Below are positions 7,392 to 12,959 of a DNA stretch of 12,959 bases, piece after piece; position 1 is the stretch's first letter, and every line of letters begins with the position of its first letter. Made by a program: the position numbers and the translations under genes. This DNA comes from Deltaproteobacteria bacterium. Its GTDB lineage: Bacteria; Myxococcota; XYA12-FULL-58-9; JAUUZB01. The DNA lies in the NCBI GenBank assembly GCA_030590185.1, contig JAUUZB010000019.1:1-12959 (forward strand), in the 5' to 3' direction. Under the pieces are notes generated by a model. That model searched no databases. It saw only the letters and a program-made list of their open reading frames with translations, and was not told where the DNA came from.

Positions 7392-8552
7392 TCACTCCTC
7401 CTGTTCGGCGCGTCGTAACGCCTCCTGATAGACGCGGTCGATCTGCTCCCCAACCGTCTCCCGGCTGTACAGCCCGCGGGCGCGGGTGCTCAGGCGGTCG
7501 CGATCGAAGCTCCCGCGTCGATCGAGCATGTCGCTGAGGGCCGCGGCGAGCGCTCCTGGGTCGCTGGGCGTGCACAGGATGCCGTTGTCGGGCCCGATCA
7601 CCTCTGGGATCCCACCGACCCGGGTGCCGACCACCGGCAGTCCGCAGCAACCGGCCTCGAGCGCCACGCAGGGCAGGTTCTCCCACAAACTGGGGAGCAC
7701 CAGAAAATCAGCGCCCTGCATGCGCTGCGCGACCTCGGGCTTGGATAGGGCGCCGACGAAACGCACCCGCCCGGCGAGTCCGAGCTCCTGCGCTAGCTCT
7801 GTGTAGATCTGTCGCTGCGGACCGTCCCCGACCAACTCGAGCTCCCAATCGCGGCGTTGTTTCTGCAACCGCGCGGCGGCGCGCAGCAGGCCTTCGACAC
7901 CCTTGACCGGCACCATGCCGCCCACGAACAGGATCCGGGCCTTACGGCCCCGCGGCGCCGTGGTTGGCGGTCGAAAGAGCTCGGTGTCGACCGCGTTCGG
8001 CACGATTTGGTAGCGCGGGAAGAGATCGTAGCGGTTGATGCCATCGAGCAACGCCGCGCTCACCGGCATCACCACCGACGCGCCACCGTAGCCGGTCTTC
8101 GCCTCGAGCTGTTGGCGCGGGGTCAGCAACCGGCGCGGAAAATCGGAGGCGTGCTCGGTGAGCACCATCGGCACGCCAGCGAGCTTGGCGATCACGGCGC
8201 CCGGCACCGCCGCCTTGTAGATGTTCGCGTGGACCAACTGCGGCACGAAACCGCGGCGCAGCAAGCCCTCGTGGGCGCGAGCCGCGGCGTGCAGATACAT
8301 CAACCAGTGGGTCATCGGGATCGGCGAGGCGCCGTAAAACAGGTCGAAGGTGCGCAGCCCAGCGCAGATGGCCGGATCGCGCTGCTCCTCGAGCCGCCAG
8401 GTCACGCTGGGCAGCAGCCGCGGACCGTGCATCACGACCACGTCGTGGTGCAGCGCCACCGCCCGGGCGTGCTCGCGCACGAAGATCGATTGCACCGGCT
8501 CCTCGGCGGTGGGGTAGGCGGCGGTGATGAATAGGATGCGCAGGCGCGACAC
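7392..8552 (-). CDS. GT4-family glycosyltransferase
   Basis: A 386-residue GT-B fold enzyme predicted to move a sugar from a nucleotide donor to a glycan or lipid acceptor at the inner face of the membrane. The N-terminal half has the ILFITAAYP start, VHANIYKAA and LTEHASDF acceptor-side segments. The C-terminal half has VPNAVDT (184 to 190), ILFVGGMVPVKG (207 to 218), VGDGP (241 to 245) and LWENLPCVALE with the E-x7-E pair Glu291 and Glu299, followed by GLPVV and GGIPEVI. This is the standard family 4 pattern. The start codon is GTG at 8552; only a weak AGG lies upstream. It is the first gene of the minus-strand block, immediately followed by the thioredoxin-fold gene, and it diverges from another GT4 gene. 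The sugar and acceptor cannot be told from sequence. Confidence 0.92.
   Translation of the reverse strand: MSRLRILFITAAYPTAEEPVQSIFVREHARAVALHHDVVVMHGPRLLPSVTWRLEEQRDPAICAGLRTFDLFYGASPIPMTHWLMYLHAAARAHEGLLRRGFVPQLVHANIYKAAVPGAVIAKLAGVPMVLTEHASDFPRRLLTPRQQLEAKTGYGGASVVMPVSAALLDGINRYDLFPRYQIVPNAVDTELFRPPTTAPRGRKARILFVGGMVPVKGVEGLLRAAARLQKQRRDWELELVGDGPQRQIYTELAQELGLAGRVRFVGALSKPEVAQRMQGADFLVLPSLWENLPCVALEAGCCGLPVVGTRVGGIPEVIGPDNGILCTPSDPGALAAALSDMLDRRGSFDRDRLSTRARGLYSRETVGEQIDRVYQEALRRAEQEE
7395..7402 (-). promoter_or_regulatory. Strong ribosome-binding site at the stop/start junction
   Basis: AGGAGGAG on the minus strand lies inside the last codons of the glycosyltransferase gene, 4 bases before the GTG at 7390. 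It fixes the start of the thioredoxin-fold gene and argues against the in-frame ATG at 7453. Confidence 0.8.
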
Positions 8553-8646
8553 GGTCGGGCCAGCCTAATCGATCGGACGCCCGGAGTTGAGCGATTTGTT
8601 GCGACGTGATCCCGGGCCCCCGCTTCTGCTATGAGCGTCTGAGCCC

Positions 8647-9945
8647 ATGGCCCCCCTCCGCATCGGCATGGTCCTCGCGGATCGCGCGTCCCTGCCGGAC
8701 ATCCGCGTCGACAAAGAAGCGCGCGCCCTGATCGACGCCGGCCATCGCGTCGCGTTACTCGCCGGCGGTGATGAGAGCCTGGATTCGGGCGCCGCGGCGC
8801 CGGTCGGTGTCGAGGTCTACCGTTGCGACGCACCGATCCTCTCCCTCGCCGGTCTCGGGCCGCGACCCAAGCCCCGCCTGCTGCTCGCCGGCCTGCGCGG
8901 CGCCCGGCGCGATCCACGTTTTTGGGCCCGCGCCACCGGCGTCGAGGGGCTGCGTTTTTACGCCGACGCCATCTCGGCGCCCTGGAGCGACGCCATCCGG
9001 CGCTTCCTACGCGTCTTCCGGCCCCAGGTCCTGCACGTCCACGATCTGCTCGCCCTGCCCACGGCGCTGCGGGTGGCCCGTGGCGTGGGGTTGCCGGTGG
9101 TGGCCGATCTCCACGAAAACTGGCCGGCCTATCTCGAAGCGGTGGCGGCAGGCCTAACCGGCCTCGAGCGTCGCGCCTTTGTCACGGTCTGGGATCCGGC
9201 GCGCTGGCGTAGGATCGAGGCGGAGCTGTTGCCGCTGTGCGCCGCCGTCATCGTGGTGGTGCCCGAGGCGGCCGCGCGCCTGCGCGCCTACCCGTTGACC
9301 CGCGACGCAGTAGTCCTGGTCTCGAACACCGAGCCGCCGCTGGTCTCCGAGCCCACCCCGACCCCCGGCTATGAACATCGCTGGGTGGCGCTCTACGCCG
9401 GTAGCGTGGACCACGCCCGCGGGCTCGAGACGATCCTACACGCCACCCCCGAGGTCGCCGCCGTTGAGCCGCGCTTCTTGCTCCTCGTGGTCGGCGCCAA
9501 CCCCGAGTGGCGCGAGCGGCTCACCCGCCTAGCGCAACGGTTGGGCGTCGAGCGTCACGTCGAGATCCTGGGTTGGCGACCGCGACCGGAGATCCCCGGC
9601 TTCATCGCCGCGAGCCAGGCCTGCCTGGTTCCCCACCGGAACCTCGAGCACACCAACACCACGGTGCCCCACAAGCTGTTCCAATACCTCGCCCACGGCA
9701 AACCGGTGGTGGCCAGCAGCTGCCCGCCCCTCGCCCGCATTCTGAAGGAGACCGGCGCCGGGGTCGTGTTCAACGCCGATAGCGCCCCGGACGCCGCCCG
9801 CGCCCTCATTCAACTCATCGAGACGCCTAGCCTAGCCAAGTCCATGGGGAACCGCGGCCGAGACGCCGTGGACGATCCCTGGGGATGGCGAAAGGACGCC
9901 GATCGCCTGTGCGATCTCTATGGACGCATCCGGTCCAGTATCTAA
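8647..9945 (+). CDS. GT4-family glycosyltransferase, second and divergent
   Basis: A 432-residue GT-B fold enzyme. The N-terminal half has the glycine loop before DIRVDKEARALIDAGHRV, the VLHVHDLLALPTA segment (128 to 140) and DLHENWP (154 to 160). The C-terminal half has LYAGSVDHARGLE (249 to 261), a VVGANP strand (281 to 286) and TTVPHKLFQYLAHGKPVVAS (338 to 357), the family 4 nucleotide-sugar site. The glutamate often found in KLFEY is Gln346, a variation that also occurs in the family. It is only distantly similar to the minus-strand GT4, so they are not recent duplicates. ATG 8647 is the only sensible start, though no good ribosome-binding site precedes it. The 94 bases between the two glycosyltransferase starts must hold both promoters; I see no convincing boxes there. 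The substrate is unknown. Confidence 0.9.
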   Translation: MAPLRIGMVLADRASLPDIRVDKEARALIDAGHRVALLAGGDESLDSGAAAPVGVEVYRCDAPILSLAGLGPRPKPRLLLAGLRGARRDPRFWARATGVEGLRFYADAISAPWSDAIRRFLRVFRPQVLHVHDLLALPTALRVARGVGLPVVADLHENWPAYLEAVAAGLTGLERRAFVTVWDPARWRRIEAELLPLCAAVIVVVPEAAARLRAYPLTRDAVVLVSNTEPPLVSEPTPTPGYEHRWVALYAGSVDHARGLETILHATPEVAAVEPRFLLLVVGANPEWRERLTRLAQRLGVERHVEILGWRPRPEIPGFIAASQACLVPHRNLEHTNTTVPHKLFQYLAHGKPVVASSCPPLARILKETGAGVVFNADSAPDAARALIQLIETPSLAKSMGNRGRDAVDDPWGWRKDADRLCDLYGRIRSSI

Positions 9946-9948
9946 CCA

Positions 9949-10045
9949 CCTGAAATCAAAGCTGTTTACAAACCCAGGGAGTGACGCAAAGCGTCGCAAG
10001 ATCCTGAAAATAAAGGAGAAATCAGGCAACCGGCCACTCCAAAAC
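9949..10045 (+). promoter_or_regulatory. Candidate structured leader with GEMM-like core
   Basis: This AT-richer stretch between the glycosyltransferase and the TULIP-like lipoprotein has several RNA-like elements. GACGCAAAGC (9983 to 9992) is the core string of c-di-GMP-I (GEMM) riboswitches, and ACAAACC precedes it (9968 to 9974), in the same order as in that class. GACGC-AAA-GCGTC also makes a local hairpin (9983 to 9995). CCTGA (10003 to 10007) pairs with TCAGG (10022 to 10026), leaving AAGGAG (10013 to 10018) in the loop. A second CCTGA (9949 to 9953) could compete for the same TCAGG. The GNRA-capped stem and the 3' half of a real GEMM are not evident, so this may be a degenerate member or chance. 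Confidence 0.27.
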
Positions 10046-10086
10046 CCGATAGTATGATTACGATCAAGGCCACCCTGGACGCCGCC

Positions 10087-12627
10087 ATGTCTAAGAGCAA
10101 CCCTCTCCTCCTCCTAGCCACCCTGGCCATCGCCGCCTGTGGTGCAGCGCCCGCCGACGTCACGCCCTACGAGCGTTCGGCCGGTATCACCGTGGAGGAA
10201 GCGTCCTACGAGCTCGTGACCCTGGCCAACCAAACCGAGACCGCCCTCGGCGAGAGCTTCTCCGTGCGCTGCCTGATGTTGCGCGACGGCGACCTGTACG
10301 TGGTCGACACCGGCATCAGCGTCGACACCCACCCGGCGGTCGAGAGCCTCGTGGTCGATGGCGACCAAGTCGAGATCACGCCGGCCGTGGCCGGCAGCCT
10401 GCACGTGGCCTGTCGCACCGCCGATGGCGAGGCGGTCGATCCGATCGGCGTCGAGATCGAGGTGAGCGCCTATCTCCCCGCCCAGTGGACGGTCGAGCCC
10501 CCCGAACAAGACTGCTTTGGCCAGACCGATCGATTGGCGATCAACTACCAAGTCGAGGACGCCGTGGGCAACCTGGTCAACGGCACCGAGATCGACGTCG
10601 ACATCCAACCGAGCACCGGCGTGCTCGGCACCACCGGCACCGGCTTCCGCTTCACCGTGGACGGCACGTACCAGGTGACCGTCAGCCTGCTCGGCGAGGT
10701 CGATCCCCAGAACACCATCGAGCCGGTACAGTTCAACATTCGCGTCGACGCCACCCCGCCGGTCTTCGCGATCACCAGTCCCATCCGCGGCCAGACCCTG
10801 CAGGTCGGCACCATGGCCGACCAAGCGATCACCGTCACCGGCTCGGTCCAGGACGAGGCTTCCTCGATCACCGCCCTCGTCATCGACGGCGTCGAGCAGC
10901 CGGTCAGCGGCGACGGTCTCGAGGAGACCTTCAACACCACCCACGACAGCCGCTGGGGCCTGTCGGTGGTCTCCGGTCACGCCGAGGACGCCTGTGGCAA
11001 CGTCGCCTACGTGACCGTGCCCTTCCTGCGCAGCCCGAGCTACTACGCGGCCGCGACCTCCGCCAATCCCGCCGCCGTCGTGCCGAGCGCCCTGGCCGCC
11101 CAGGTCAGCCAGTCCCTGGTCGACGACGGCGACCGCAGCGACCTCGACGATCTGGCCAGCGTCGGTCAATACATCCTCTCCGACTACGCTTTCAACGGCA
11201 TGTTGGTCCCCGGCGCGGAGCTGAGCTCGAATGAGCCCCGCGACGACTGCACCGGCTTTCCCGGCCCGACCTTCGCGAGCACCGGTCACCTGGCCCTGCG
11301 CCACCCGAACGCCGGACGCCTGGTCAACATCGACCCCTTCGTCGACAATCTCTCCTTCGTCGGCGGCGGCGTCGACTTCGCCGTACGCGTCGACAATTTC
11401 GACTTCCCGCTGCAGGTCGACGTCGAGGTCATTCAATGCGCGCTCGGTGCGCCGACCATCGATGAGTTCACGGTCGACGCCTGGGTGGGGTTCGACCACC
11501 TCGCGGCCGCCGGAGTGGTGGGCGCCAACCTCGTCGATGGCCGGGTCGCCGCCAGCGTCGAGAGCATCGACTTCGTCGTCGACGGTCTCTACATCGACAT
11601 GGATTGTGGGATGATGGACTGGGCCTGCGACACCATCGTGGATCTGATCATCGGCGCCGCCGAAGATATGGTGGAGCGTGAGGTCGAGAGCGCGATCGCC
11701 GAGATGGTCCCGCCCCTGCTCACCGACATCCTCGCTGACGTCTCGATCGACACCACCGTGGCGCTGCCCGCCCCGATCAACACGCAGCTCGGCGTCGCCG
11801 CTCACCTCTCGAACCTCGCCTTCTGCGGCCCCTCGGTTGGGCTACCCATGCCGAGCGTCTGCCACGCCGACAACACCGTCCCGGGCTCGACCCTGCTCGG
11901 CCTGAGCAGCCAAGTTTATCCCCTCAGCCGCGGCCCTGGGATCCCCGCCATCGCCCGCGGCGCCATCCGCGCCAGCGTCGGCCCAACCCCCACCTTCGAC
12001 TCCGCCGCCACCTCCTTTGGCGTGGCGGTCAACGAAGACGCCCTGAACCAAGCCCTGTGGGCGGTTTGGTACGGCGGTGCCCTCGACATCCCGGACGTGG
12101 CCGCCGCGCTGCCGCTCGTCCCGGAGGGGGTCGACATCTCGGTGTACGCCGGGCTGCCCCCGGTCCTGATGCCGGGCCGCAACGGCAACCTGTTCGAGAT
12201 CGGGCTCGGCGACCTCCAGGTCGAAGGCAGCGTCGACATCAACGCCCTGCTCGGCAACCCGGACGCGCCGCCGCAGTTCGTGTCGCTCAGCATGACCTTG
12301 AGCCTGGTGGCCGGCGCCGCGGTCAGCGCTGATCACGATGTCAACGCGGTACGCATCAGCCTCGATCCGGAGCCGCAGATCTTCGTCGAGATCCACCAGA
12401 TCGACGACTACACCTACGGACAGCTCCTCGGTGAACGGCTCGCCGAGACACTCTCCGAGGCGCTCACCGGCCTGCTCGGTGAGGCGCTCAGCGTGGTCCA
12501 GCTCCCCTCCTTCGACCTGAGCGGCACCGCCGGCCTCCCGAGTGGCACCGTCTGGGGCCTCACCGACGCCGCGGCCACCCAGGACACTGGCTGGGTCGCG
12601 CTCAGCGGCTCGCTAGGAACTCTGTAA
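10087..12627 (+). CDS. Lipoprotein with Ig-like and BPI-like (TULIP) domains
   Basis: An 846-residue exported protein. The signal peptide has Lys3, a LLLLATLAI core and lipobox IAAC, with lipidated Cys18. Residues about 30 to 222 look like two beta domains, and 223 to 313 an Ig-like domain (TPPVFAITSP start, ITVTGSVQD). Residues about 395 to 620 and 640 to 846 follow the order of the two barrels of BPI/LBP proteins: strands, a long amphipathic helix (about 515 to 550, with DTIVDLIIG and VESAIAEMVPPLL), then FGVAVNEDALNQALWAVW (644 to 661) with YGGALDI, GLPPVL, and a final LPS-x-x-L and WVALSGSL. Such barrels bind or carry lipids. This assignment is at fold level only. ATG 10087 is preferred over ATG 10054 because it begins the signal peptide; neither has a strong ribosome-binding site. 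TATGAT at 10053 to 10058 could be a -10 box, but no -35 is clear. Confidence 0.78.
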   Translation: MSKSNPLLLLATLAIAACGAAPADVTPYERSAGITVEEASYELVTLANQTETALGESFSVRCLMLRDGDLYVVDTGISVDTHPAVESLVVDGDQVEITPAVAGSLHVACRTADGEAVDPIGVEIEVSAYLPAQWTVEPPEQDCFGQTDRLAINYQVEDAVGNLVNGTEIDVDIQPSTGVLGTTGTGFRFTVDGTYQVTVSLLGEVDPQNTIEPVQFNIRVDATPPVFAITSPIRGQTLQVGTMADQAITVTGSVQDEASSITALVIDGVEQPVSGDGLEETFNTTHDSRWGLSVVSGHAEDACGNVAYVTVPFLRSPSYYAAATSANPAAVVPSALAAQVSQSLVDDGDRSDLDDLASVGQYILSDYAFNGMLVPGAELSSNEPRDDCTGFPGPTFASTGHLALRHPNAGRLVNIDPFVDNLSFVGGGVDFAVRVDNFDFPLQVDVEVIQCALGAPTIDEFTVDAWVGFDHLAAAGVVGANLVDGRVAASVESIDFVVDGLYIDMDCGMMDWACDTIVDLIIGAAEDMVEREVESAIAEMVPPLLTDILADVSIDTTVALPAPINTQLGVAAHLSNLAFCGPSVGLPMPSVCHADNTVPGSTLLGLSSQVYPLSRGPGIPAIARGAIRASVGPTPTFDSAATSFGVAVNEDALNQALWAVWYGGALDIPDVAAALPLVPEGVDISVYAGLPPVLMPGRNGNLFEIGLGDLQVEGSVDINALLGNPDAPPQFVSLSMTLSLVAGAAVSADHDVNAVRISLDPEPQIFVEIHQIDDYTYGQLLGERLAETLSEALTGLLGEALSVVQLPSFDLSGTAGLPSGTVWGLTDAAATQDTGWVALSGSLGTL

Positions 12628-12654
12628 AAAACCGGACCGGCGCCGGGGCGCCCC
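12626..12654 (-). terminator. Possible terminator of the right-edge membrane protein gene
   Basis: Immediately after the TAG at 12657, the minus strand has a very GC-rich self-complementary run (GGGGCGCCCC, then CCGGCGCCGG and CCGG) followed by six T residues (12631 to 12626). Several short stems are possible, none long. The T tract overlaps the stop codon of the converging lipoprotein gene. Confidence 0.4.
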
Positions 12655-12959
12655 CTAGAATTCGAAGGCAGTCGTCGCCGCCGCGGAGGTACTCCCCGCC
12701 GAGGTGGTCGGCGTAGGTTGCAGGACGAACAGATCGACGATGGCGAGCGCCGCGCCGGCCGCGGCCACCACCGCGCCCACCACGAACAATGCCGTCGAGG
12801 TGCCAGCCATGCCCTCGGCCTCAGTCTGTTGCTCCAGGGCCGCGACTTGCGTGTGGGTTGCAGGGCTGATCTCGCCGCGTAGGGAGACCGCCTGACTACC
12901 GGTGACGCCACCGCCGATCCCCGCGACCAGGATGCCGGCGCCGCCGACCCCTGCGCCGA
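12655..12959 (-). CDS. Membrane protein, C-terminal 100 residues (partial)
   Basis: The minus-strand frame ending at TAG 12655 to 12657 is open to the right edge and gives 100 residues. Visible residues 1 to 19 are a Gly/Ala/Val-rich hydrophobic stretch (GILVAGIGGGVTG). Then comes a polar loop (about 21 to 55, with LEQQTEAEGMAG) and a second hydrophobic stretch (56 to 79, ALFVVGAVVAAAGAALAI), ending in a Thr/Ser/Ala tail and AFEF. Two helices joined by a Q/E-rich loop near the end are common in myxobacterial proteins with tetratricopeptide or PEGA domains, but those domains would lie outside the window, so this is only a suggestion. It converges on the TULIP-like lipoprotein gene, with 27 bases between the stops. 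The codon pattern and hydrophobicity favour this frame over the arginine-rich alternatives. Confidence 0.72.
   Translation of the reverse strand, partial: GAGVGGAGILVAGIGGGVTGSQAVSLRGEISPATHTQVAALEQQTEAEGMAGTSTALFVVGAVVAAAGAALAIVDLFVLQPTPTTSAGSTSAAATTAFEF

Noticed and set aside
7391..7453. Start of the thioredoxin-fold gene at 7453
   Set aside because: It would overlap the glycosyltransferase coding end by about 60 bases and add an Arg-rich tail. AGGAGG is placed ideally for GTG 7390.
10114..11805. A 563-residue minus-strand open frame opposite the BPI-like lipoprotein
   Set aside because: It mirrors the plus-strand codons, is Asp/Gly/Val/His-rich without secondary-structure logic, and overlaps a gene with a clear signal peptide and domains.

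Overview
The window is GC-rich, gene-dense bacterial DNA. Two lipoproteins, long Asp/Cys-rich MopE-type repeats, a C-terminal two-helix membrane protein and two family 4 glycosyltransferases point to a Gram-negative, probably deltaproteobacterial or Myxococcota-like organism. That placement is inferred from style of content; there is no rRNA or other firm marker.

Layout. At the left edge the first 24 codons of a prolyl-tRNA synthetase (minus strand) diverge from a cyclophilin-type peptidyl-prolyl isomerase (plus). A long minus-strand block follows. In transcription order it holds a GT4 glycosyltransferase (8552 to 7392), a double-thioredoxin-fold/HEAT protein whose GTG start lies one base beyond the previous stop (7390 to 6392), and a 1795-residue cysteine-rich lipoprotein (6247 to 860). 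Diverging from this block at about 8.6 kb is a second GT4 glycosyltransferase (8647 to 9945). Next comes a 141-base intergenic stretch that looks structured, then an 846-residue lipoprotein (10087 to 12627) whose second half has the layout of a two-barrel BPI-like (TULIP) lipid-binding protein. At the right edge is the C-terminal 100 codons of a minus-strand membrane protein.

The most striking object is the giant lipoprotein. It carries 14 tandem units, each exactly 79 residues (237 bases), with no insertion or deletion. The first seven are MopE-like 'A' units with six cysteines. Unit 8 is A in front and B behind. Units 9 to 14 are 'B' units with eight or ten cysteines. The 79-residue register runs straight through the change of family. 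Cysteines at unit positions 2 and 30 appear and vanish together in all 14 units, and every unit has an even cysteine count except unit 4, where one Cys codon has become Trp. An IPT/TIG-like domain precedes the array and two tandem beta-rich domains follow it.

How the genes may work together (inference): the two glycosyltransferases probably build or decorate a surface glycan or glycolipid, and the two lipoproteins are envelope or surface proteins. The giant one looks like a calcium- or metal-stabilised, disulfide-rich stalk with terminal beta domains; the other may bind or carry lipid. The thioredoxin-like protein has no signal peptide, so a direct part in folding the exported disulfides is not supported. 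I see no mobile element, CRISPR array, tRNA or rRNA.
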